From positions 379,758 through 443,757 of the forward strand of contig KV419397.1 of the NCBI GenBank assembly GCA_001630475.1: 64,000 nt of DNA, read 5' to 3'. Position 1 is the stretch's first letter, and each line of letters begins with the position of its first letter. Under the pieces are notes generated by a model that worked only from the letters and a program-made list of their open reading frames with translations, made no database searches and was not told the DNA's origin. This DNA comes from Sistotremastrum niveocremeum HHB9708. Lineage: Eukaryota; Basidiomycota; Agaricomycetes; Sistotremastrales; Sistotremastraceae. This document shows positions 46,081 to 57,273 of this stretch, piece after piece. The translations under genes were made by a program, and so were the position numbers.

Positions 46081-46825
46081 GACGGTCACCGATGGTTCTA
46101 AACATCCGTCATCGTTGAGCTTCGTCGACAGAGGATATCATAATATATATATAGATGACTGACCGCTGGCGATACAGAAACCTTCAAGACTACTGGGCCA
46201 GTAAGTCGGGCCCTGTTGTTCCTGTGCTAATTCAGGGTAGGTTTCTTGCACTCGTAGATGAACGTCGAATCCTTCACTGTTGGCTTCCCGCAATAGCCTG
46301 CATAGAATGACGTTGAGTAGACAAGCAGACGCTCGTGGCTTGGGGAAGCAAGCCAGTCCAGAATGTCATAGAAGCTGTATCGAAATGATTTTAGTGTGGC
46401 CACCTGCGGACTTCGAGTCAGAACCCTCTGTCCAATTACAAATTCCCTGATAAGCGCCAGACCACAGCCTCATACAGCAGATCTTGGAATTAATATTCAT
46501 TCCACAGAGAGAGGGCGGTTTGTGTTGTTTAGCTGATCGAAATTCATGACTGTTACGGAGAGAAATTGACCCGCGGAGCGCGCAACAGAGCTTTCTTTGA
46601 TGGCCATCAAAGCTTGCAAGTCATGACACGATCATTGAATGATTTGTCGCTATACAATTCAACTAATTCCAATATACAGAATAAACCGAGCCCATTAAGA
46701 AAGATGGTACGAGTGACTAGTACAATGGAAACAAGAAAACCAAGAGCGCATTAGATGTAGTATGTGACGATAAAAAATGCAAACTAGACGATGAGGGACG
46801 CAAAGGAGAGTCTGACGCGATGTGT
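46081..46825. other. Intergenic region between the F-box gene and SIN3
   Basis: About 745 bases, including the F-box promoter (an AT-rich run TAATATATATATAG at about 46142) and the 3' side of SIN3. No gene was seen. Confidence 0.4.
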
Positions 46826-49800
46826 TCAAGCCTTCGGAAGAGTTCCTGCTGGGCCTTCATCAAAACGCTTCAGCCATTCTGTCCGACTGCGATGCTTCGC
46901 AGCAGACAGCGCCTTGCGCCGGCGGGGTGAAGGTCCGGATTTCATATATAGATATTCTTCCGACCCTCTAACGTAGAAGAGCCTAAAAGTTTGGGTACAG
47001 ACTTTGATCTCCAGGCCGCTTCGACCGACGATCGAGGACGCAGGACGCTTCACTAGAGTTCTACAAGAGACGTTCAATCATTTGTAGATACATAGAGATC
47101 CTCACGAACCTTTTAAGGAAAGGAGGGGCTGTCTTCGCCAACCAAGGTTCGGTGACGGCTGCCTGTAAAAACTATCAGTTTGGACAATCCCTGGTGAGGA
47201 CTCTGCGAACTTACCCCCACATACGAGTCGAGGTATGTCCTCCATCGCTCGATCTGAACCTCTGAGTCTTCTCCGGGTCGATCATCTTTGCCAAGTAAAG
47301 TGAACGTGATAGATGATCTGTCCGAGTCCTATGCACGACAGTCAATGTAAACCAAAACGGCTCGCAACATGACACTCACCCATTCAACCCGATAAGAATG
47401 CTCTTCAGGACCCAGCGTCCTTTCAACGGTTTGACGATATGATTGTATCGATTCCGGAGACGGAGTAGGACCTTCCACTTCTTGCAAGAAGAGCGCCCAT
47501 ATATCACGACTCTTAGGTTCGGCGATGACACATTGAACCTAGATCCAAATAAAAATGAAGCATCTTATGACTGCCAAAGCCACGGACCTGCTTTATTATC
47601 GCGGCAATAAGCTTATCGACCGTGTACATTTGATAAGCTTGGGTGCCGAACATATAGCGCAAAGTATCTTCGAAGGTGGTTTGATCAATTTCATTGTCGA
47701 AGAGCTTTTCGCAGCAGTGCAGCAGATGTCCATAGAAATATGCAGCGGGATTCCCCTCGTCACCAAAGGCAGGCGAAAGGATGGAATCTCCAGCACCTGC
47801 TTCCTGAGCGATGGTGGTTGTTGTCTGAGCTGCAGCCGTGCCGGTGAAATCTTTGCAGCCCTTCAGCCTCAGGTACAACAGCTGGAACGGAATACGCTTC
47901 AGAGATAGGTTCAAGGTATTTAAAGGATCACTCACATGAATCAGACGGATAAGGACGTAAAATGTGGTATTGGCAAAGAAAAGAGTGTCTTTCCTATTCG
48001 ATTTACCGTTCGAGACCCCGTTCAGGCGAATAGAAGGCCCAGCGATAGAGTGCGCTGGAGATGCGTGGCGCGATCCAACCCCTTCCCGTCCTCGACGGGG
48101 TACTGACTTGGCCTGCTCGCTCTTCAGAAGTTTCTTGCGCAGATCGCCTCCGGATGGGTTGGTCCCGTTGGCAGCAGCACGACGGCCACGCTGCGAACGC
48201 CCAGAGATACTACCCACTTCTTCGTTTTCGTCTACGACGCTCGCCGGGTCCTCACTCGTCATTCCGTCACTCTCCGCCGTATCCGGAACCGCAAAGACGG
48301 AGTCAAACTGGGCCAAATCCATCGCAAAGAAGGTCGGAGTGAAGGCGCGAAGGAAGCTTTCGATCCTTCTTCGATCTGCAGTGCTGAGCTGCCCTTGAGT
48401 GCGATCGAGATACGAGAAGGTGAGCTTGAGAGCATCCTGGAGAACCGAGGATTCGGTAAGGGCGACTTCAAAGTGATACTTCGGCCTACAGCGGGCAAAC
48501 GAGGGATCGATGAGACTGGCTCGTTTCGACAGTTGTTCCTCGCGAGCGGCTTCCAGCTGAGAAACGAACGCCTTGCTAGTGATGGTCTTTTTGTCGTTAG
48601 CTTTGAAGGTGATGCCCTGGTGGTCAAGGCTCTTGTAGTAGTTTCGCTTGTCCACTTCCCTCCAGACCTTATTCCATTCTCTTTGCGCCCGCTTCCACTC
48701 TTCTTCTTTTTGCCGAAGACGCATGAGGACTACCGGAACGGCATTGGCAGGAGATTCCTGCATGGCATTGATGACTTCCTGTCCGGCATCGCGACCGTAT
48801 ATCTTCTTGATGATTCGTTGGTTAACGCTCTTGAAGCCACCGCCAAGATTAGCTTTGAGCTTGAACGCAGCGCGCTCATCACTCGTAGTCATTTGCTGAA
48901 TCTTGGTATTGATAGGCTCAAGGAGGGCGATCGTACGAACGATGGCTTCGATATGGAAGTCGTATTCGTGACGCTCTTCCTCACTTCGATGCAAGGCTTC
49001 CTCGTATACGTTCTTCTTGTGCGCAACGAAGCCATTATCGCCGACTTGCCAAGTTGGGTGCGAAACGTACTCGTCGTTCAGTACAGATTTGCAGAGCTCA
49101 TCGCGCCCTGAACAGACGACGTTCGTATCCTAATGTCACGGTGAGTTTGTCGCCTTTTATATAATAGATCGGGTGCTTACGCTCATAGGAAGGCGTCGAT
49201 AGCTGATGTTCGCTTTCATGTTAACCTCCGCTCTCAAGTTATGATCCCATCGTAGAGGCTTGGATCCAACGGAAGGTTCGGCAACAGATTCCTTGCCACC
49301 ATCGTAGCCAATCACTTCGCGAAAATAGTGCATAAGCTCAGTATCGCCGAGGAAATGACCGACGCGTTCAACGAGAGTCCGCGAATCAATTAGTTCCTGA
49401 ACGAAGAGATTGACGACTTTCAGGAACTCGTCATACACTTCACGACTGCCGACATGTCGCTTGACGCGTTCGAACAAAAGATTTTCCTCAGCCGGTCTTC
49501 TAGCGTGAGCGTGCTGTCGTTCCGTTGTTGGCTCGGGGTGCCGGGTCTTCGGTCTCTTAGCCTGCAGATATTCAGCATAGTCCACAATCTCGATAGAACC
49601 ACATACCTTGGGTTGTGAGGGCGCAATTGGAGTGTGTTCTCTCGTATCTCGTTCTGGCGCCTTTCGCTTTCGCTTATGGCTATCGACGATCGGAGCTGGT
49701 GCCTTCCGTCTCTTGTCAATGTCGCTCGCAGGCTCATTTCCTCCCCCAGCCGCATACAGGACTTTCCATCCATTCTCGTTGCGATCGGGTAAGAAGAGCT

Positions 49801-51218
49801 TGAATTCGTCGAGGAGATCCGGCGCGCTGTGCTGGAATAATCGAGTAACCCGCTCATAGACATCATTCTATCGAAACGCATTGGATCGTGCTTAATATTA
49901 CAGCTTCAAAGGCCACTCACTGATTGGACCACAACGCCATTCACTTGAGAGTCTTGCAAAATATCCAAAAACGTCCGATACACCTCAGGCTCGTCTATGT
50001 ATCTTGTCTTGATTCGATTGACGTAATCCATAGCCTTATCCATGGGAGGAGCATGAGGTTGGGGTGAAACTCTTTGGTTCAAGGGGAAATATCCGACCTC
50101 AGGATTTGCTCTTCCCATGACACCGCCCGGCGTGAGGTTGGGAGAAATTGCGTCGACGTCTAGTGATGACAAATGGGTCATGTTAGTTCAAGAACCATCA
50201 CCCGTGTTGGCAAAATTCTGCGTACCTTCAGTTCGGTCTTGCTGGCGAGGAGACGATGGAACAGTAGACTTCATGATAGTACCGTTAGGCGTTGTCACTT
50301 TAATGGTACCCATCCTCCCCATCTCTGTCGAACACTCTATTCGGTAGCCGGCAGGCAGGAATGTGTTGAACCCCTCTATAAGGTGCGGATGGCCATGGAA
50401 GAGCTCCGAGACTCGATCGATGACGATGGGTGTATCGATTCTGCGAAGATAGATTAGAGAGCGGGATTGCAGGGATGAAGATTGCTCACTTCTGCGACTT
50501 GAATTCTTTCATGATGTCAAGAAAACGTGAATATGTCTGTCCAATCGATCAGGATTGCTCCGAATGGGGAGATTCGTCGACTCACATTAGGCTTATGCTC
50601 GAACTGAGCTTTCACTCTATCGAGATAGACGAGGGCATGGTTGATATCCAAACTTCGAGGCGGGTTTTCCCCTGCATCCTCTCCGAGCATGTCGTCATCC
50701 ACATCTTGCTCCGGCTTAGGTACAGGGCTCGGTATTCTGCTCTGTGGCAACGAGCTGTCGTTCTGAGAGAGTTCATGTGGCAGGGATGAGGGAAGCGTCG
50801 ACTGAGACGCCCGGGGCGATGTATGAACCGGCTGAAGGTCTGAGGGTCCCGGCAGACGGACTGAAAAGAGAAAACCGTCAGAAATGTCGGGAGGGTTGGA
50901 TGGGCGGCGGAAAAGAATAACAACGAGTGGGAAAATGAAGATAGACCAGAAGTTGGAGACTCACTTTCAGGTTTAGCTTCGGGGCTCACTGGCAATGAGC
51001 CACCCGCGCGCACCTCACCAGGAGGCCTTGACTCAACTAGCGCATCCACCGATTTCTTTGGCGAAGTCGACAAAACGGAGGGCACGATGTCTTCGGAGGT
51101 CACTTGTGAAGACTCCAGGGCAGGAGAAGCAGCGGATGTCGCGGTGTCGGTCTTGAGTGGATGGCGTCAAGGTGATATATGCGCGTAAAAAGACGGCGTG
51201 CCGACTCACAGGTTCCAT
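46826..51218 (-). CDS. SIN3: SIN3 transcriptional co-repressor
   Basis: Fourteen exons, complement(46826..47060, 47110..47162, 47215..47328, 47380..47538, 47588..47881, 47936..49129, 49181..49561, 49607..49867, 49921..50159, 50226..50440, 50490..50536, 50586..50860, 50965..51151, 51210..51218), give 1220 residues. Three PAH domains are visible: PAH1 about 134-205 ([17 protein letters not shown], then [16 protein letters not shown]), PAH2 about 287-355 ([20 protein letters not shown], then [10 protein letters not shown]) and PAH3 about 438-500 ([19 protein letters not shown]). The HDAC-interaction region follows ([43 protein letters not shown]). SIN3 scaffolds the Rpd3-type histone deacetylase complex in the nucleus. 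The first coding exon is only 9 bases (MEP). The intron at 47882-47935 is 54 bases and in frame. Confidence 0.93.
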
Positions 51219-53449
51219 TATAAAACGAGGCAGATTACTCAAAAAAGATATAAAGATATCGGGTTATATCGCGCGGAACGCTGGGGTCGATGTATGCGGC
51301 TGTGAATGCTCCATGTCGGCCGTTTTATTCAAGGAAAAAGCGCATATAGGGGCCTACCTTACGCCAACTCGACGGATTGAAGATGGAAAAGCGACGAAGG
51401 GTTGTAGTAAGCGGTCTTGAGAGAGGCTGGCGACGTATCAAGACGATCTAGGTGGAGGCGGAGGGTGATGCAGAACAAGGAGCAAGAAAGGGCTTCAACA
51501 CGCGCGTGTACAGTGCATCGGAAGATGTCGGATCGCGGATGTGGCTCTGTTGCCATCTCGTCGACACCTGCAGGCCATGTACTATTGTTACTATCAAGAC
51601 TCCCGGTATTCCCGATGCCACCCACTCTAGTGATGACCAGTCTCTGAATCAGAAATTCTGTCTACCATGCCATTGATTTGAGCTACTCCTTGTCTGATGA
51701 TTCGTCTGCAATCCGAGACCACCGTGGCCTATTGGCACTTTTTCACCGAGCGAATGCGAGGTGAATTTAAGTGTCCGTCCTTCTCTTACGTCATCCCGGG
51801 GTTAACGGCGGAAAGGGAGTGCAGGGGGGTGCTCGAGGTGAAATCTGTGTATCTCGGCCATATTGCCAGCCGCTCCTCTGCCTCAGCCTCATTCGCCAAA
51901 TAAACTAGATATTTATGCTCTACACCTGTGAACCTACCCACCTGTCACTTTCCAGCCGCCAATCCGCAGATTTGAGCGAGCTGAATGAACGATGTATCAG
52001 CCCAGCCGGTGACGCGTTGTCGGAGATATCGGCGAATGAGCCGAATATAATTCGATTTATTCTTAATGCTGTACATGGTACTACATATACATTCGATTGC
52101 TATTATGATGACTGTACAGCAACTCAAGAGAAATTCCAGCTCAGATAAGACACTTAAATTCACCTCTCTTTCGTGAGGTGGGCTAAAGCACCGCGTGCTA
52201 CGATGTTAAGTGAATCACTCGTGCTTTCGTGATACAATTCCATTGCTAAATCCGTCCAAAGTTACACATAGAATGATGATGGGAGAGCGCCTGATACATT
52301 TCGTCTGTCTCGGCGACAGCTTGTGGAACGTAGCCGTTGGCTTTTCGTTGGACTTCTGTCCGGAGATTCTGCGCGAAACGCTGGCGATAGTCAAAGAATA
52401 ACCCACAAGCTCACTCCGCCCTCAAACCACCCACTCGTTGTTCTCGGATACGCTGCAGTTGAGAAGATGACGGTGTGACGTGGTCAGACAGTGGTCTCCC
52501 TCTCTCCGAAACTTGGCAAGTCTCTGCTATCTGGGGCCTCCCCTGGGACGTTCTCCACAGCCTCTTCGGTTGTCGTTCTGTGAGATTGAGCAGTGCTAGC
52601 TTGCGGCCATTATGCTTCAAGGCATGTCGCTTTCTGCATCGTAATTCCCACTCCCCCTTGGAAATCTTGTCAGCGACTTGATGTCATAACTCCTTAGTGC
52701 GAGGGTCCCTGAGACCCAGTTCCAGGTCTGGCCCCTCTGTTTTACGTCTAATAGCAATACTGTTTCCTCTTCTCCGCCGGTAGTTTCGCCTCTCGACTGT
52801 GCCGTTCAATATAGAATAAAAAACACGAGCTGTTTTATATGTGAGAACGCAAGGACAAAGTCGGCGAAGCCATAATTTTAAAACATGTAGCACAGTCATC
52901 GAATATTTCCTCCCCTTGTTCTAACAACTTTTTCGCTTCCAGATGCAGGCTGAACGTTGATTCGTTTCAAACCAGAACGGCTGCTCGCTAATCGATCACC
53001 CCGCTGCCAGTGCATCATTGTCGGCGATCACGGCCACAACCCGGAATTTGGCGTCGTCTACGTTTTTCACTGCGTCAAACGGTCCTCGGTATTGTTCATA
53101 AAAAGCTAGTCTCACTCCTAATATGTAGCCGATATTCCAAACTGCGATAACATGACGAAACTGGAATCAAGACCGTCTTCTGATCGCGCCGCAACGTGTG
53201 TAAGTGCCGGCGGATGTTCCATAGAAGTTACAGGCACAAGATCAAAGAGCATGCGAACCAGATGAATCTAGTCCCTGTTCCTTTAGAGCTCAGACGCGGC
53301 GTTCTTTCAACCTTCTTCTTCCCTACATCCATCTTCAAGCTTCAAGGCGTACTGGTTGGTGAGCTCTCGCGTCAAGTTCGTACTCTAATACTAAAGACGA
53401 CAGTCCCACCAGCAGTTTCTGAAGCAGTTGGCATTGTATCGTTGACACA
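51219..53449. other. Long divergent intergenic region
   Basis: About 2.2 kb between SIN3 and the second F-box gene. It must hold both promoters. Minus-strand frame 52411-52620 (basic, ERQPKRLWRTSQGRPQ) is the most protein-like piece but has no start or splice partner. The plus-strand frame ending at 53453 overlaps the F-box ATG and is taken as leader sequence. Confidence 0.4.
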
Positions 53450-55006
53450 ATGACCACTCAACCACTCAGAGCGACGCCAGTGGTGAAGGAGCTCCCTCCC
53501 GAACTGTTGTCCCTCGTCGTCCACGACCATCTCCTTCAGGACCCGCTCGATACCTCACAACTCCAGGACGGAGGTTGTTTCTACACTCGTTCTGATTTCC
53601 AAACTTTCCGCCTTGTGTGCAGAGCTTGGAATCAGAGCCTTGTCTGCGATCCTCGGTTCTGGTGTCGGTTACATATTGGGGGCCCTTTCAGCCTGGATCT
53701 GGCTGATCTCGCACTTAAGCGCGCCGAGTCCGCCGACTTTCCATTGGTACTTTCTCTGAGAACCATAGATTACGCCGCACAGTGGCAGCGCGATGCTGTG
53801 ACGTTAATCTTCAAGCTGCTGCCACGGTGCTCGGAACTGAGCCTGCGATTACTGCCTAGCTATCTTTTACCGATCCTCCAACATCTTGTTTCGTCCGGTG
53901 CACCTCTGCTGCGAAAAATTCTTCTGGAAGCGTTGAATTCCAAAGAAGATATCGCAACGTCTTTGGTATTCTGGGATGAGCCCCAGCCGAGCAGTGAGCT
54001 CGCACCCGCGGAAGCCCTGCCGTCTCTCGTATCCCTCACCATCATTTCATTGCGCCCTTCTATCCTCTCCGATCCTTTCCCAATCCCTTTAGAGAAACTC
54101 AAGCATCTCGTTATCCACAACTCATTCAACCGGGATTGGCCTGCCGTAGGTCCAATCGATGCGTTGCTCGCGAAAGCAACAAACACCACAAGATTGACCG
54201 TCAACACAGGCGTTTTCCATTGTCAGCCTCTTCTCAACATGCCCCACGTACTCCACGCCTCTCTCACCACTCGCGTTTTTCATCTCCCAGTCATAAACAT
54301 CCCGCCCAACTATGACACGAAAATAACCCACCTCGCATTGACCGGGTCAATCGCGGATTTTCATATGTGCGACCGCTTTCTCGAATTCATTAATGCATTG
54401 CCGGAACTGCGGTCCTTGGCACTTGATTTAATTGATTCCTTCGTCGTCGAGCCGATGCCCGTCCTCCGGCGAGGAAAAAGACTGAATCATCTCCAGAAGC
54501 TTTTATTACGGACGGCTCCGCACTTTGCGCTGCATTTGTTAGCCACATTTTCCCTGCCCAGGTTGACCGACCTTTGCTTCGACGATGCCCCCATACGTGT
54601 AGATGCCCCAGAGGCATGGACGCTCTATGAGCTCGACAAGTTAGCGAGACGGATGGACGATTTACTTCTGCTACGGTCGCTCGGAGTTTTCTCCCGGCTT
54701 CCGTCAGAGTGCGTCGTCACCATTCTGAAAAAAACTCCCAACTTGGTGACTCTGCACCACGGAGGCTTGACAATGGCCCAAGGGGTGTTCGAGGCCCTGA
54801 CCAGTCGGACTGGTTTCAATGGAGGGATTTTGTGCCCTTCTCTACGATCTGTCGCAATCGTTGGGCTATCGACCCCAATGACGCTAGTGGGGACGCGCCG
54901 AAACTGGGCTGAGGAGGGCCTATGCCCAGAAGTCACATTTGTGGATGCATGCTATGGTAAATTCGGTTTACTCGCCCTGTCACTGGGATCTGACGGACGG
55001 ATCTAG
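53450..55006 (+). CDS. F-box-like protein (518 residues)
   Basis: A single-exon gene. The F-box-like N-terminus is VKELPPELLSLVVHDHL, then FRLVCRAWNQSLVCDPRFW, the common basidiomycete form with a WCRLHI continuation. The remainder has LRR-like strands (LPSLVSLTIISLRP, LKHLVIHNSF, ITHLALTGSIA, LRSLALDLIDSF). Likely an SCF adaptor. It is not closely similar to the F-box protein at 44581-46080, so the two are independent members of a large family. Confidence 0.83.
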   Translation: MTTQPLRATPVVKELPPELLSLVVHDHLLQDPLDTSQLQDGGCFYTRSDFQTFRLVCRAWNQSLVCDPRFWCRLHIGGPFSLDLADLALKRAESADFPLVLSLRTIDYAAQWQRDAVTLIFKLLPRCSELSLRLLPSYLLPILQHLVSSGAPLLRKILLEALNSKEDIATSLVFWDEPQPSSELAPAEALPSLVSLTIISLRPSILSDPFPIPLEKLKHLVIHNSFNRDWPAVGPIDALLAKATNTTRLTVNTGVFHCQPLLNMPHVLHASLTTRVFHLPVINIPPNYDTKITHLALTGSIADFHMCDRFLEFINALPELRSLALDLIDSFVVEPMPVLRRGKRLNHLQKLLLRTAPHFALHLLATFSLPRLTDLCFDDAPIRVDAPEAWTLYELDKLARRMDDLLLLRSLGVFSRLPSECVVTILKKTPNLVTLHHGGLTMAQGVFEALTSRTGFNGGILCPSLRSVAIVGLSTPMTLVGTRRNWAEEGLCPEVTFVDACYGKFGLLALSLGSDGRI

Positions 55007-55455
55007 GGCAATTTGCTGACCTGTGGGATCCCTAAACCAAAACAAAAAGACCAGAGATTTACGTACTGTACTCCTGATTGACAGAGGATCAACCGGTCAA
55101 GTTCGATCTGGAATGGAGACTGATACGTTTAAAACGGGCAAGTTCGATAGCCTGATCGGATTCTTTCAGGGTCGCAAAAGAAAACTGATCGAATATTGAC
55201 CCTATCGGAGTTTCAACATTAGTACAGACGCTTCTTTGATTCCATGTACCGAATATAGTTTACTTTGCAAATTTCACCGTTGACAACGTTGAGATTCGAT
55301 ACGCTCCATGGTCTATGAAATATCCAAGGAAAACATCGGGTTGCGGCCGCAGAGCCAGCTAACGGGAGGAACAAGGCGACGACCTCGCCAGCCCTCCAAT
55401 GAGTCCAATAGCTGTGACGCGGGACAGGTTCACACGGCGTCCATCAAAAGTTAAA
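55007..55455. other. Intergenic region between converging genes
   Basis: About 450 bases between two convergent stop codons. A CAAGTTCGAT segment occurs twice (about 55097 and 55139). Nothing else was recognised. Confidence 0.4.
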
Positions 55456-57100
55456 TCATTGATTGAGCTGACGATACTGGTAACAATCCGAGGTGATTAA
55501 GGCACTGATATCGGTCCGCCACCCAGTTTGGCGCAGTCCATCAACAAGGGTGTGAAAATGCGCTGTTGTAAATTGCAGTGACTCCTCCAACAAAGAGTTC
55601 AGCGATGCAGAAGACGGCGCTCGAGAGTGCAGTGTTGAAACATAACAAGCTTGCAACCAAGCTTCCAGCTGATCTTCGGGCGTATGCCCCTGTTTCAGGA
55701 AAATACAGATGTGGAGACGCTGCATTCCGTTTCTAAGCGAAGATGACGTAGATCCGCTGGCGTGACACCAGAGTATGTATCTATCTCTGTGAGAGATGTG
55801 TCCCCGCTCGAATAGATGCCGTTTGGAAGCAATCTCCGATAGTCGGGCACCGACGGTACAGCTACCAATCACAGTTTCATCGGCCAAGCGAAGAAGTCCT
55901 TCTGGCTCAAAGATTCGTTCACGGAGAGAAACTTGGCGTGGAGATAAGATAGTGGTTGGTGAGTGTATGAAGTTGGCGAAGACAATCGAAGAGCGTTGTT
56001 GGTTGAGTGAGGTCATAATGACATTTCGCACGGCAAAATAGTTCATTAGGAGGTGGATCGCCAGCAAGGCGAAGAGGGACGTCCAAGTGGCGAAAGGCGA
56101 CACGATGCGTTGGATTATAAGAGTGCCCGCCTGTGGAACGAGAAATGGGTATCAATGCACCGGGATTATACTTGGAGACGTACCAACATCCCCATAAGCC
56201 CGATGACAGTTTCTTGACTCGAATCTTTCGCGTTCAGGTCGCCGATATTGCCAGATTTAGCAAAATGCACGCTGAGGGCAGCTTTTGCACCGCCTGCTGC
56301 GACTCCACAGAGAGCCCTCAGAGAGCCACTAAGGCACAGAATCGCGACACGCCACGGGCCTGGAAAGATGGGAGAAAGACAATCAAGGACTATCGAGCTG
56401 TCATTAAAGATGTCCGCCATTAGCCTATATTTCTTGGCTTCGGGTTCCAATGCAGTGCCGAGACGCCATGCAAAGAGGATAGCTAGCACAACATGTCAGG
56501 AACACTGCGAAGCAAGACAATACAACACGTACTCGCCAGCCGACTGAATATCTCTTGTGTTATGGAGAGAATCAAGGCATTGGTCGGCGAAGCCGTCGCA
56601 TCTCCGACGCCAAACCCTGCAGGAGTTCAGAGTTATTGAATAATATCATGTCGGAGGTGCCACACCTTCAAGGACCGCTCGGGAAGACAACATTCCCGCT
56701 ATGGAACTAGTGAAAGCTTGCAGAGAATCAAAGATCTGGTACCTGATAACAGATTCAATTGATCAGTGAATTATGAATGTGTGAATGAGCTCACCAAAGG
56801 TAATCTATGGCCAGGCTTCAGCATGGTGATCAGCTGATCAATATATGAGTCCCACCTTCCGACACACTTCCTGGATACCCTGCTGGGAGAAAGACATGGA
56901 CAATGGTTTGCAACACAGATCGTCGGGTTAGAGCCATGGTCCCATCGTTGCTCTACAACGTCTCATTGTTCGATGCAAGCCAGAGACGTAGATCGTGTAA
57001 GAACCTCTTTGACACCGTCTTTGCCAATGTAGAAGAGGGCCGACGGCTCTCCCGCCTCGTTCAATTCTTGAAATAACAACTGAGGAGATTTCTCCATCAT
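55456..57100 (-). CDS. RUS (root UVB sensitive)/DUF647 family membrane protein
   Basis: Exons complement(55456..56130, 56184..56482, 56533..56616, 56666..56742, 56795..56804, 56856..56952, 57005..57100) give 445 residues. Core family features: FLPAGYPGSVSEDYLWYQIF, SSRAVLEGFGVGDATASP, RLGTALEPEAKKYRLMADIF, then hydrophobic SPIFPGPWRVAILCLSGSL, HFAKSGNIGDLNAKDSSQET and TSLFALLAIHLLMNYFAVR. One exon is just 10 bases and supplies DYLW. The N-terminal exon (MMEKSPQLL) depends on a weak GTTCTT donor; if wrong, translation starts at the ATG at 56937 (MALTRRSV). Fungal members have no settled function; plant RUS proteins act in vitamin-B6-linked and auxin processes. Confidence 0.85.
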
Positions 57101-57273
57101 ATGACGGCGAAGAGAGTAAGAAGGGAGGAGGTGTAAGCTGTAAAGGCTTCGGGTTTAAGGGCCTCACATGAACCTGATCAAGGCGCTGGCAGATGACGTA
57201 ATGTCGTTTCGAGTATTGATAATAGAGAACAAAGCAACCTCAACATTCATATTTGAGGAAAAATCATATATCG

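Noticed and set aside
46081-46089. Upstream GTG start for the first F-box protein
   Set aside because: GTG is not a normal start in fungi. The ATG three codons later is used.
52411-52620. Basic minus-strand frame between SIN3 and the second F-box gene
   Set aside because: No ATG, no splice partner and no recognised domain. It may be chance.
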